Source: Shewanella decolorationis S12 (GTDB lineage Bacteria > Pseudomonadota > Gammaproteobacteria > Enterobacterales > Shewanellaceae). Taken from it: a DNA stretch of 64,000 nt. The DNA lies in contig NZ_AXZL01000049.1 in assembly GCF_000485795.1 (NCBI RefSeq), positions 18,703 through 82,702 of the forward strand, given 5' to 3'. A program made the position numbers and the translations under genes. The notes under the pieces are model-generated. The model worked only from the letters and a program-made list of their open reading frames with translations, did no database searches and was not told where the DNA came from. This document shows, piece by piece, positions 46,553 through 54,946 of this stretch; positions within the stretch are counted from its first letter, which is position 1; the number at the start of each line of letters is the position of its first letter.

Positions 46553-47036
46553 ATACAACTCCATTATGAGATTAGAGAAAATAGTTGGTAAGTTTTATTA
46601 CGGGTTTGAGTTTATCTATGTGTTATCAATAAAAATATGATCCGTGTCTTATTTTTAATTAACTGTAATTATTTATTTCAATGTTTTTATAAAAATAAAT
46701 ACAGTCAATCATCCTTAAGTATCATTAGCTAAATAACGAAAGTAAATATTGTCAGTTTATTTTTAAAATTAAAAAATGCATAAATTTATAAATAATAAAT
46801 ATCTAATTCCACTCTAGTCGCTGTATTTATATGTTTGGCAATTTATAAGTCATGCTATGTTTGAATAAAAATGCAGTTAATGTCTTTACAAAATCACTTA
46901 GGTGCTTAAAGATGACAAAAAGTCGACACTTTTTCTCAATTTTGAGCATCTAGGGAAGAAACTTGGCGTTTTGAGGCAGGTTTATGACCTGGAGCTGACG
47001 TAAATTAGCGGTGTTACGTATCTATAGGAGACAGTG
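46553..47036. other. AT-rich divergent promoter region of speFL and the PEBP gene
   Basis: 484 bp, very AT-rich in its middle (about 46600-46870). It is expected to hold the promoter of the speFL-speF-potE transcript (minus) and that of the PEBP gene (plus). I could not fix hexamers or operators in this AT-rich sequence. No coding potential seen apart from the leader ORF at its left edge. Confidence 0.5.
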
Positions 47037-47585
47037 ATGAAGCATTTACATAAGTGGATAGTAGGAGTTGGATTATTAACGGCGGTATTTAGTTCGGCGC
47101 AGGCCATGACCTTATCGAGTAAAGATATTGGCGAAGGTCAGCAATTATCGAATCAATTTGTGTTTAATGGATTTGGCTGTAATGGTGAGAATCTTTCTCC
47201 CGAACTCACTTGGAGCGATGCGCCAAAAGGCACAAAAGCCTATGCGGTGACGGCTTATGATCCCGATGCGCCCACAGGCAGTGGTTGGTGGCACTGGGCC
47301 GTTTACAATATTAACGGCGATCAACAACAGCTAGCCCAAGGTGCGGGCTCTAAAGCCAACGCCTTACCTAAAGGGGCGATTGCGCTGAAGAATGACTTTG
47401 GCACCACCGACTTTGGTGGCGCTTGCCCGCCGCAGGGGCATGGCATGCACAGATATATATTTACTGTGTGGGCGCTAGCCTCGCCATTAGCGTTACCAAA
47501 AGAGGCTTCTCCCGCGCTGCTAGGCTTTATGCTTAATGCACAGGCCTTAGCTAGCGCTAAGCTGACCGCTGTATATCAGCGTTAA
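47037..47585 (+). CDS. YbhB/YbcL-family phosphatidylethanolamine-binding-like protein
   Basis: A 182-residue exported protein with a signal peptide (about residues 1-23, AQA-MTL). The PEBP fold is seen in GFGCNGENLSPELTWSDAPKGTK, AVTAYDPDAPTGSGWWHWAVYNI and RYIFTVWAL. Bacterial members (YbhB, YbcL) have periplasmic or cytoplasmic locations and no clear catalytic role. ATG 47037 is used because AGGAG stands 6 nt before it; the GTG just upstream is an alternative. It is followed 17 nt later by an AraC-type regulator on the same strand. Confidence 0.88.
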   Translation: MKHLHKWIVGVGLLTAVFSSAQAMTLSSKDIGEGQQLSNQFVFNGFGCNGENLSPELTWSDAPKGTKAYAVTAYDPDAPTGSGWWHWAVYNINGDQQQLAQGAGSKANALPKGAIALKNDFGTTDFGGACPPQGHGMHRYIFTVWALASPLALPKEASPALLGFMLNAQALASAKLTAVYQR

Positions 47586-47602
47586 TAGTGCAGGGCTGAT
47601 GC

Positions 47603-48361
47603 ATGATCCGCATGTTTGAATACGACTCTAAACTGGCGCAGTCACTTTCGCGGGTGCCAGTGCATCAGCCCTCGATTATTCGAGTGATCCAAGGGGAAAA
47701 GTCGTTGCTTTGGCAAGATGATACCCTCGCCGTGAATGCCGACCAGCTATTACTGTTACCCGCCGGAAGCCATATCAGCTTCGTCAATCGGCCGATGAGT
47801 GGACGCTACCGAGCGGTGCAACTCCTCTTGCCCTATGAGTTGCCCTCCGGCGTTATGCTGGCGGCGACCGACAGGCAGATACCTAAACCCACGCAAACAA
47901 TTTCACGCTCGGTCGATTTTGCCTGGAATGCGTTATTGCACAGCCTGACTTTGGCACTACCCACGTCGGTGCAGATGCATTATTTAGCAGCCTTGCTGCT
48001 CAGTCTGCCGCAGCAAGCGAGCGTCAATTGGCTCTACAGTCATAAACCTGCGAATGTGAGTCAAGCGGTGCTGGGCTTATTGGGACAACATCCTTCAGCC
48101 CCATGGCAACAAGAGGATGTCGCCGACAAGTTGCATATGAGCAGTGCCAGTTTAAGACGTAAATTGGCGCAGGAAGACACTAGCTTTAGGCAATTGCTCG
48201 CCGAAGTGCGTTTGTGTCAGGGCTTAACCCTGTTGCAAAACTCTACGGATTCCGTGCTGCAAATTGCCTTGGCCTGCGGCTATTTATCGGCAGAGAAATT
48301 CTCGGCGCGCTTTAAACAGGCCTTTGGCCTGACACCCGCCGCGTATCGCCGTACACTGTGA
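47603..48361 (+). CDS. AraC-family transcriptional regulator
   Basis: A 252-residue regulator. The N-terminal half is a cupin-like effector region (VNADQLLLLPAGSHISF). The C-terminal half carries the double helix-turn-helix: DVADKLHMSSASLRRKLAQEDTSFRQLLAEVRL and VLQIALACGYLSAEKFSARFKQAFGLTPAAYR. It follows the PEBP gene closely and might control it, or the downstream DUF1232 gene. Effector unknown. Confidence 0.88.
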   Translation: MIRMFEYDSKLAQSLSRVPVHQPSIIRVIQGEKSLLWQDDTLAVNADQLLLLPAGSHISFVNRPMSGRYRAVQLLLPYELPSGVMLAATDRQIPKPTQTISRSVDFAWNALLHSLTLALPTSVQMHYLAALLLSLPQQASVNWLYSHKPANVSQAVLGLLGQHPSAPWQQEDVADKLHMSSASLRRKLAQEDTSFRQLLAEVRLCQGLTLLQNSTDSVLQIALACGYLSAEKFSARFKQAFGLTPAAYRRTL

Positions 48362-48392
48362 GCTACCTTAATCGTCATTACAAGGAGTCGAC

Positions 48393-48743
48393 ATGGCAGA
48401 AGAACAATTCACTGAGACTGGTTTTTGGAACAAAATCAAACTGTTTGGTCGTCAGGCTGGGCGCGAGGTGATTGAACGTGCCCTGTGGCTTTACTATGCG
48501 GCGCAAAAGCCCAATACACCTAAGTGGGCCAAGTCGGTAATTTTTGGGGCTTTGGCTTACTTTATCTCGCCCTTGGATGCGATCCCTGATTTGACACCTT
48601 TAGTGGGTTTTACCGATGACTTGGGGGCCTTAGCGGCCGCACTCACTATGGTTATGCTCTATATTGATGATGAGGTGAAATCCCAAGCAGCGGATAAGTT
48701 GGCGCTGTGGTTTGGTGATGAGCCCGCTGAGCCTAAGCCTTAG
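48393..48743 (+). CDS. YkvA (DUF1232) family protein
   Basis: A 116-residue protein containing the YkvA core FGALAYFISPLDAIPDLTPLVGFTDDLGAL, in which the SPLDAIPD turn is highly conserved. Two hydrophobic stretches (about 52-65 and 78-90) suggest a membrane association. Function unknown in the family. AAGGAG precedes ATG 48393. It is the third gene in line with the PEBP and AraC genes (31 nt after the latter). Confidence 0.85.
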   Translation: MAEEQFTETGFWNKIKLFGRQAGREVIERALWLYYAAQKPNTPKWAKSVIFGALAYFISPLDAIPDLTPLVGFTDDLGALAAALTMVMLYIDDEVKSQAADKLALWFGDEPAEPKP

Positions 48744-48921
48744 TCGCGAAAATGGCGGCATCTTTTAGGCTAAAAATATGATTTTATTAGTGGTTAATGA
48801 ATAGGCTTTCCCTTAGTTTTTTAAGACTAAAAATATTTTTTTTGAAACGTTTCACTATTGGTTCATTGCGCTATATGCTAGCGCTGTTTTGTGAACCCAT
48901 TGTGTGTGTTTAGGCAAAGAA

Positions 48922-50319
48922 ATGAAAAATATTATGGCGGTGATCCTGTGGTTTTTAGGAGTCTCTGCCGCCACCCCCGTGTTCGCCGATAAGGCCTCGC
49001 CAGAACAACTCGCCCGCCTGTACCTCGATTTTATGGCTCAGACCAGTCGCCAGAGTGAAGCCCTGTGGCCAGGATTTCGTCTCGACGATAAAGTGCACCT
49101 CTTTAGCTATGCAGGCAATGTGTGGTTACGCCAACCCGGCGGTGAAATTATCCAAGACAACAGCGTGTTAGAGTCGGTTAACTTGCACTCTGGGTTGTCG
49201 ATTAACTTTGGTTTTCCCCAATATCAAGGGCAAGCGGGTGTGCTTATCCAGCTCGAGTCGCCGACGATTCAATTCGATAGCACGACTAAAACAGCCGATT
49301 TACCTTTTGTGATTTGGGCTGGCAACAGTGTGCACGAGGCGTTTCATTTTTATGCCCAATCTGAGTGGCGGGTGTTAGAGGATGCGCGTCGATATGAAGG
49401 CGAGGTTTATCCACTCAACCTCGATGCCCGCTATTATCGTTTACAACTGTTTAATGCCTTGATGTCGGCCTTAAAACAACCCGAGCAGCAGGTGTTGTAT
49501 TTGGGCCATGCCGCATACTGGCTACAAGTGTGGCGGCAAGCGGCTCCCAATGAAGATAGAGTCAGTTATGTGAATGACTTAATTGAAGGCTGCGCGCGTT
49601 ATGTCGAGTTAATCGCTGGTGCGCGCTTCTTAAGTCAAAACCAGTCCTACCTCGGCTATCAGCAAATCCTGTTGCAATATGTGCAGGATTATTATCAACA
49701 GCAGCAAATGCTTGGTGGCTGGACCGCCGAGGCTGAGAATATCGGCGCGCTGGCTGGCATATTGCTTGATAGCACTCAAGATGCCTATGTGTGGAAGGAG
49801 TCAGTGATGTCGGGCATGTTGCCCGTGGATTTACTGCTCGGCCGCATTAAGCCGATTGCGCCTCCTGTTGGGCAGAATATGACGCAGAAGAAACGGCTGC
49901 AGGATATGCTGGCCTACTATCCGGCGACGGAGCAAAAACTGACACAGTTGCTTAAGGATGTGCAGGACCCGAAAGTACCGTTATTGGTGATGCCGAGTGT
50001 GAGCGATAGCAGCAGTTTTATCGATGTGGGTGAGGTGCGCTCCGGGTTTTATGTGGTGCCCTATCAAGAAGAAATGACCCAAGCCTATTTAGGTATGAGT
50101 TCACAATTCAGTAACTTAAATGTGAGTGGCAGCCCTTTGTTGGATGTGCCCTTACAGAATTATTGTGAGGGCATTGAGGCCGCAACTCTGTTACCTTTGG
50201 GGTTCACCTTTCAGCGCGAAGGTCAGTATTTGGTGTTCAATGAGCCGGAAATCCATGGCACCATCCGGGTTTCTGCAAGTGTTGTTGAGGGAAGAACCCT
50301 CTACTGTGCGATGAATTAA
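48922..50319 (+). CDS. Putative secreted zinc metallopeptidase-like protein (HEXXH)
   Basis: No family recognised by name. A 465-residue protein with a signal peptide (about residues 1-22, AATPVFA-DK). It has an HEXXH zinc-binding motif, HEAFH at about residues 136-140, followed by an acidic candidate third ligand in IEGCARYVELIAGARF some 80 residues later. This is a gluzincin-like arrangement. The C-terminal third looks beta-rich. ATG 48922 is chosen over the upstream GTG because it begins the signal peptide. The next gene, an acyltransferase, begins 1 nt after its stop. Catalysis is inferred from the motif only. Confidence 0.6.
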   Translation: MKNIMAVILWFLGVSAATPVFADKASPEQLARLYLDFMAQTSRQSEALWPGFRLDDKVHLFSYAGNVWLRQPGGEIIQDNSVLESVNLHSGLSINFGFPQYQGQAGVLIQLESPTIQFDSTTKTADLPFVIWAGNSVHEAFHFYAQSEWRVLEDARRYEGEVYPLNLDARYYRLQLFNALMSALKQPEQQVLYLGHAAYWLQVWRQAAPNEDRVSYVNDLIEGCARYVELIAGARFLSQNQSYLGYQQILLQYVQDYYQQQQMLGGWTAEAENIGALAGILLDSTQDAYVWKESVMSGMLPVDLLLGRIKPIAPPVGQNMTQKKRLQDMLAYYPATEQKLTQLLKDVQDPKVPLLVMPSVSDSSSFIDVGEVRSGFYVVPYQEEMTQAYLGMSSQFSNLNVSGSPLLDVPLQNYCEGIEAATLLPLGFTFQREGQYLVFNEPEIHGTIRVSASVVEGRTLYCAMN

Positions 50320-50320
50320 T

Positions 50321-51358
50321 ATGAGAAAAAATCAGCTCGAATTTACCTACATGCGCGGCATCGCGATTATTTTCATTGTGCTTGGGCATAGCATTTATAA
50401 CTCTGGGGAAGGGTTTCCGTTATTGCTGGAAAATTTACTCAGGGGAGGCACGGCGTTGTTCGTGTTTATCTCTGGTTATTTTTTTCATCGGATTTTTTAT
50501 AAGGATTTCGATTACGGTAAGTTTATGAAGAATAAAGTGCAAAATGTGCTTTATCCCTTCTTAGTGGTTTCCGCTGTTGGCTTATTCTGCTTAAGTTTAC
50601 GCTGGATTTTTATGGAGCATCAGCCACTTGAACAGTTGTTGCTCAGTATTTTTTATACCGTACGAAATGGCTACATCTTGTATCCGCACTGGTATATCCC
50701 GTTTATCATGGCGGTGTTTTTATTCTCGCCAGTGTTTTTGTGGTTTATCCGCTGCTCGCAGCAAATGCGTTGGACGCTATTTGTGCTGAGTTGTGTAGTG
50801 GCGATTCTGCTCCACAGACCCATAGGTAACGTCAACTTTATCCACTCGGTGGTGTATTTCATGCCTTTCTATTTGATTGGTATTTTATATTCCCAAGATG
50901 AACATATTGTGACGCGCTATGGCTCGATTTTGAGTGCATTAGCAGGGATTTTCCTTGTTGTGAGTTTGGTTGAACAGAGTTACATAGTGCAGCACATTGG
51001 TAACTACCATAAGGCGCCGTTTGAATATAACGGCATCGACTGGCAGTTTATCCAAAAGCTGAGTCTGTGTGTGCTAGTGCTTAACTTCTGTGATTGGTTG
51101 TCGAAACGCAGTCGCATCCCTTGGTTAGTCGAAACCGCCGAGATGAGCTTTGCGATTTTCTTTATCCATCCGTTGTTTGATATGTTGTTTAATACCACTG
51201 CAACGATATTCCGTTTCCGTTTCCCGCCTGGGTCTGCTGTCACCAGTATCCTGTTTTCGGCGGCGATTTTTACCTTCCTGATGGTGGGCAGTATTGTCAC
51301 GGCACGCTTTATCAAAAAACGCTTAGGCAACCGTTCTCGCCTGTATATCGGTTGGTAA
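50321..51358 (+). CDS. Acyltransferase 3 family membrane protein
   Basis: A 345-residue integral membrane protein with about ten helices. The family motif is near the N-terminus: MRGIAIIFIVLGHSIYNS, in which R and H are thought to be at the active site; ISGYFF and PHWYIPFIMAVF also fit. Such enzymes O-acetylate or O-succinylate surface sugars or lipids from the inner membrane. It starts 1 nt after the HEXXH gene, indicating coupled translation. The acceptor is unknown. Confidence 0.85.
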   Translation: MRKNQLEFTYMRGIAIIFIVLGHSIYNSGEGFPLLLENLLRGGTALFVFISGYFFHRIFYKDFDYGKFMKNKVQNVLYPFLVVSAVGLFCLSLRWIFMEHQPLEQLLLSIFYTVRNGYILYPHWYIPFIMAVFLFSPVFLWFIRCSQQMRWTLFVLSCVVAILLHRPIGNVNFIHSVVYFMPFYLIGILYSQDEHIVTRYGSILSALAGIFLVVSLVEQSYIVQHIGNYHKAPFEYNGIDWQFIQKLSLCVLVLNFCDWLSKRSRIPWLVETAEMSFAIFFIHPLFDMLFNTTATIFRFRFPPGSAVTSILFSAAIFTFLMVGSIVTARFIKKRLGNRSRLYIGW

Positions 51359-51372
51359 CACCTTTAAGCTAA

Positions 51373-51405
51373 ACAGGGGAATTAAGTTTAAATTTATTCC
51401 CCTGT
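51373..51405 (+). terminator. Hairpin after the acyltransferase gene
   Basis: ACAGGGGAAT (51373-51382) and ATTCCCCTGT (51396-51405) form a perfect 10-bp stem, followed after GTTAGCGTG by TTTTTC. Probable terminator, though the U-tract is displaced. Confidence 0.55.
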
Positions 51406-51444
51406 GTTAGCGTGTTTTTCATCGAATTTTCCATGGAAAACATA

Positions 51445-52047
51445 ATGAAAACTATCACCCTAACACGCCTTGGAATCGTCGGCCTTATGATGGCGACGCC
51501 TGTATTTGCCCATGCGGCGACCGAACCTGCACTTGCCATGGCGCAAGAGACTTTCTTCAATCAATTAGCATCCCATTGCGGTAAAGCCTTTGCGGGTAAA
51601 GTAGTGTCAACGGACAGTGCCGATGCGGCTTTTCGTGATAAAGCGCTGGTGATGCATGTGCGCGAATGCAGTGACACTGAGCTGAAAATTCCGTTCCATG
51701 TCGGTGATGACCACTCTCGTACTTGGGTGATCACGAAAACGACTCAAGGTTTAAGGTTAAAGCATGATCACCGCCATCAAGACGGGACGGAAGATAAAGT
51801 GACTATGTATGGCGGCGATACGGCGAGTGTCGGCAGCAGCCAAAAGCAGTCATTCCCCATCGATCAGGCATCGATTGATAACTTTATGCAGAACGGCCTG
51901 ACCAAGTCAGTCACCAATGTGTGGCATATGGAGGTTACCCCAAGTACCTTCAGCTACCTTTTAACTCGCGAGAATCGTCATTTCCAAGTGGATTTTGATT
52001 TGAGCCAACCGCAACCTTTGCCGCCAGCCCCTTGGGGACATGAGTAA
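51445..52047 (+). CDS. Exported hypothetical protein, 200 residues
   Basis: Not recognised. A signal peptide (MKTITLTRLGIVGLMMATPVFAHA) precedes a soluble domain with two Cys in HCGKAF and RECSDT, which could form a disulfide, and a His-rich LKHDHRHQDGTEDKV stretch. The C-terminal part is beta-like (NRHFQVDFDLSQPQP). ATG 51445 is chosen because it begins the signal peptide; upstream in-frame ATGs at 51412 and 51433 add non-signal residues. It is monocistronic, followed by a strong terminator at 52067-52100. The His-rich loop might bind a metal (speculation). Confidence 0.65.
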   Translation: MKTITLTRLGIVGLMMATPVFAHAATEPALAMAQETFFNQLASHCGKAFAGKVVSTDSADAAFRDKALVMHVRECSDTELKIPFHVGDDHSRTWVITKTTQGLRLKHDHRHQDGTEDKVTMYGGDTASVGSSQKQSFPIDQASIDNFMQNGLTKSVTNVWHMEVTPSTFSYLLTRENRHFQVDFDLSQPQPLPPAPWGHE

Positions 52048-52066
52048 GCGCAATCGAGGATAAAAG

Positions 52067-52100
52067 AAAACCTCCTAGCCCTGTGGGATAGGAGGTTTTT
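52067..52100. terminator. Bidirectional intrinsic terminator
   Basis: AACCTCCTA (52069-52077) pairs with TAGGAGGTT (52089-52097), flanked by A-rich and T-rich tails. It serves the exported protein gene (plus) and the convergent SYLF gene (minus). Confidence 0.9.
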
Positions 52101-52122
52101 ATGGGGACGACACGACTAAAGC

Positions 52123-52704
52123 TTAGTTGCCTCTAGGCTCGAAGGTAAAGGATTGCCCTGCTAGTGCTGCTTCAAACATTAATCCGCCCTTGGCAACGGT
52201 AAATACCGCCATGCCATTGATATAGGCTGCGGTAGCCGATTGATTGCCACCCGCTTGGCCTGCACCTGCTGAGTTGCCTGTAGTGCCCGCTTTGGCATTG
52301 GCGCCCATATTAATGGCAACGGCCGAGGCCTGGGCATCGAACTCAAAACTGCCGCTGGTGAACTCATTATAGGATTTCGCATCCTTAAAGAAGATGATTT
52401 CGCTATAGGCTTGTCCGCCTAGCTGAAAACCGATAGAAAGTTGGGTCAGGCTAGAGTCTCCCATATATTGCCCCGCTTGAAAGACGCGACCTTTGCCGTA
52501 AGCTGCGCCAATACCAATTCCGCCTTTACCTACAGTGGGGAAGAGGGCATAGCCATAGGCGGTATCAAAAAATTTGCGGGTTTCCTTTGCTTGGTGAAAA
52601 TTCTTTAAGGCTTCTGTGTAGCTATCATCAGCTGTTGCTACGGGAGCCATAAAGCTGGCAATAAGGCAAGTTGATGCGGCGATAAGGGATAAAAATGATT
52701 TCAT
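52123..52704 (-). CDS. SYLF-domain (YSC84-like) exported protein
   Basis: A 193-residue protein with signal peptide (about residues 1-25, VATA-DD) and a SYLF/Ysc84 domain: AYGYALFPTVGKGGIGIGAAYGKG, LSIGFQLGGQAYSEIIFF and MAVFTVAKGGLMFEAALAG. Domains of this family bind phosphoinositides or act in the periplasm in bacteria; the bacterial role is largely unknown. ATG 52704 is well placed. Monocistronic. Confidence 0.88.
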   Translation of the reverse strand: MKSFLSLIAASTCLIASFMAPVATADDSYTEALKNFHQAKETRKFFDTAYGYALFPTVGKGGIGIGAAYGKGRVFQAGQYMGDSSLTQLSIGFQLGGQAYSEIIFFKDAKSYNEFTSGSFEFDAQASAVAINMGANAKAGTTGNSAGAGQAGGNQSATAAYINGMAVFTVAKGGLMFEAALAGQSFTFEPRGN

Positions 52705-52841
52705 GGCGTTCTTCCTTTGTTCTTCGGTTCCATCAGACTACCCTTTGTTTTAACAAATGACAGCCTAAAGCTGAGTTTGTGTCAGCTCGGGTTCAGTTTT
52801 TCAGTGTGGCATATTGCCTGTTTTGATTGTTAAGTGCCGCT

Positions 52842-53774
52842 TTAGTTCTGTGGCTTTGGGGGCGTATCGGTCGATTTTTCTTTGTTATCGGTCGATTCCT
52901 GTTGCAGTTGTTGAATAAATTCAAACTCTTCGGGTGTGAGTATCTCTGAAGATTGGGGGGCAGTTTTAGGCTGCGGGGCTGATAAATGCCCTCTTAGGTA
53001 GGCGCTACGGGTGATTTGCTTGAGGCCATAAGCCGCCAGCAGGTAAAAACTTAGCAGCAGGCTTAAGCGTGGCAGCGCATGGGATAGGGTCGACAGTGAA
53101 TCTCCAAGATAAAAGGGCAATACCACCACAAATACTCTTAATAACCAGTTAAGCAGCATTGCGATGGTGAGACCGAATAGCCAACGGAAACGAATTAATT
53201 TTAACGTATCTTGTGGTGCATCGCTCAGTTGCAAGTGACCCAATTTATATCGTTGGAGTAGATGCCATAGCGCCACAAAATAGCTTGCGGTTTGTGCAAA
53301 AAGCAGTAACGGCAAAGCCAAGCTCCAATGGCTTAAATCGATAGACTGAGGATTATTAAAAAACTCCGCCTGAAACCAAATCGCGTTTTTGTGTAGATTC
53401 AACCGCCAAATGATATCCATTATGGCGAGGAGCAAGGTAATTAGGGCAGGCCAATAGTGGAAAGACAATCCGATAGGTTCAGTACTTTGCTCAAGACTAC
53501 GTTTGCAGTAGAGGTAGAGCAGGGGCATAAGTAAGAAGTAAATCGGAGTGATCAGGTTAAATAACACATGGATAGGGATCGGCGTGTTATCGCGATTGAG
53601 CATGCCCGTCAGGAAATACAGACCGATTAAACTCAAAAATGCAGCGAGTAGTTTTTGATTGCTTCCCGCGGGGTAGAAATAGCGAATATAAATAGCTAAC
53701 GCGAGGCAATGTAAGCCACCAAATAGGGATAACCACCAATAGGCTTGAGCAAAAAACGTATTAAATTCGTTCAT
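52842..53774 (-). CDS. Seven-helix membrane protein, AraC-type sensor half without HTH
   Basis: A 310-residue protein with about seven membrane helices (residues 10-270) and a hydrophilic tail rich in Pro, Gln and Ser. The helix pattern and phrases such as LHCLALAIYIRYFYPAGSN and LLPLLYLYCKRSLE recall the membrane half of 7TM AraC-type regulators. There the HTH domain would follow, but here the chain ends soon after EEFEFIQQLQQES. It might be a stand-alone sensor or a homologue that lost its DNA-binding part. No function is assigned with confidence. Confidence 0.65.
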   Translation of the reverse strand: MNEFNTFFAQAYWWLSLFGGLHCLALAIYIRYFYPAGSNQKLLAAFLSLIGLYFLTGMLNRDNTPIPIHVLFNLITPIYFLLMPLLYLYCKRSLEQSTEPIGLSFHYWPALITLLLAIMDIIWRLNLHKNAIWFQAEFFNNPQSIDLSHWSLALPLLLFAQTASYFVALWHLLQRYKLGHLQLSDAPQDTLKLIRFRWLFGLTIAMLLNWLLRVFVVVLPFYLGDSLSTLSHALPRLSLLLSFYLLAAYGLKQITRSAYLRGHLSAPQPKTAPQSSEILTPEEFEFIQQLQQESTDNKEKSTDTPPKPQN

Positions 53775-53828
53775 TTTGTCACCTCGACGCCCTGTTATAA
53801 CAGGGAAATTCGAGGCGAAAAAGTGCTC

Positions 53829-54230
53829 CTAGATATTTTTATTTGAAATTGCGATTCGCTGATGGCGATTAGATGCCGCCTCGGGCACAGATGCGGGTAC
53901 TGGTTGGCGCTCTGCCAGTAAGTGTTTGATTGCACGAATGGGATGCGGTAACAGCATTCGTGGGCCAGCGAAAATCATGATCTCTTTGACCTGCGCCTTT
54001 TGTGCAGGTTTATAACAGTGCACAGGGCATTTATTGCAGGTTGGCTTATCTTGTCCGTAGGGGCAGCGATCGAGGCGAATGGCGGCATATTCTAACAGCG
54101 CTAAACACTCTTCACACAGGCCGGATGCCGTTTGGCCTTGGTGCTTAGCTTTGCAATAGATCTTTGCCATCGCGCTAATGGTTTCATGTTCGTAGCGCAG
54201 TTTAACTGTGAGTAGGGCCGCTGAGTCCAT
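53829..54230 (-). CDS. YgbA-type nitrous oxide-stimulated promoter family protein
   Basis: A 133-residue cytoplasmic protein. The segment DRCPYGQDKPTCNKCPVHCYKPAQ has four clustered Cys and a downstream GPRMLLPHPIRAIKHLL, which is the YgbA signature (nitric-oxide/nitrosative-stress regulon in E. coli through NsrR). The four Cys may bind a metal or cluster (inference). ATG 54230 is preceded by AGGT. I looked for an NsrR operator upstream and found only a poor match. Between this gene and the DsrE gene is a 104-bp gap. Confidence 0.85.
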   Translation of the reverse strand: MDSAALLTVKLRYEHETISAMAKIYCKAKHQGQTASGLCEECLALLEYAAIRLDRCPYGQDKPTCNKCPVHCYKPAQKAQVKEIMIFAGPRMLLPHPIRAIKHLLAERQPVPASVPEAASNRHQRIAISNKNI

Positions 54231-54334
54231 GGGAATACCTTAGTCTGTTACTCGGTTAATCCCATCATAAGCAGCGGCGCGGGCTTGTTCAAAATTGAAG
54301 TGTCAATTTATGAAGATGCGCACAAAATAGGACT

Positions 54335-54694
54335 TTAAATATGCATCACCTTATCGGCATCCAACGTCCATCGAGTGAGATCCTGCAAAGTGCCAATTTG
54401 TGCGCCTTCGAGTAGCATCTCCATATTCACTCCGCGTGCTTGTGCGCAGGTTTTACAGAGTAAAATCGGGACTTGCTGAGCGCTTAGGATCTCAAACATC
54501 TGTTGTAGGTTGTAGCTTAAGTCAGGAGTTGTTTGATGTTTAAGGGCGCCAAACACCGCATCTGACATTAAAAAGATTTTTAAATCAACTTGTTGCTCGG
54601 TTTGGTCCTTCAATGCTAACGCAATGCGGAGGCTATTGAAGAGTTTTTCAGTGCCATAGGGGCTGGCGTGGGCAACGATCAGAATTTTTTGCAT
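54335..54694 (-). CDS. DsrE-family protein
   Basis: A 119-residue protein with the DsrE/YchN fold (MQKILIVAHASPYGTEKLFNSLRIALAL) and the conserved Cys pair in LLCKTCAQARGV. DsrE proteins carry or transfer persulfide sulfur, usually as hexamers with partner proteins, and the Cys pair is in place. Without tus or dsr partners nearby its role is unclear. ATG 54694 starts the chain directly. Confidence 0.85.
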   Translation of the reverse strand: MQKILIVAHASPYGTEKLFNSLRIALALKDQTEQQVDLKIFLMSDAVFGALKHQTTPDLSYNLQQMFEILSAQQVPILLCKTCAQARGVNMEMLLEGAQIGTLQDLTRWTLDADKVMHI

Positions 54695-54946
54695 TAGGCT
54701 TTCCTTAATTTTTGCAAATGGTCATAAACCCTAACAGTCTAGCCTAATTGCGCCCGTCGATTTGCGCGCAAGATCGGATAAAACGGCATAAATACTTGAT
54801 TTACACAGACACTATGGACTTTAATAGCGGTTAATCTCTGCTCAACTTTTGGACAGAATCCCTTGCCAGCTTCAGGTTATTGAGTCGCCCTGGCAAGCCA
54901 ACTGCAATCGCTTCTGATGGGAAGCAGCCATTAAAGGTGAAGAAGA

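Noticed and set aside
54300..54350. Possible NsrR site (AAGATGC ... ATGCATC) before the YgbA-type gene
   Set aside because: The two half-sites are spaced about 33 bp over their outer ends instead of 23, and one half lies in the end of the DsrE coding sequence.
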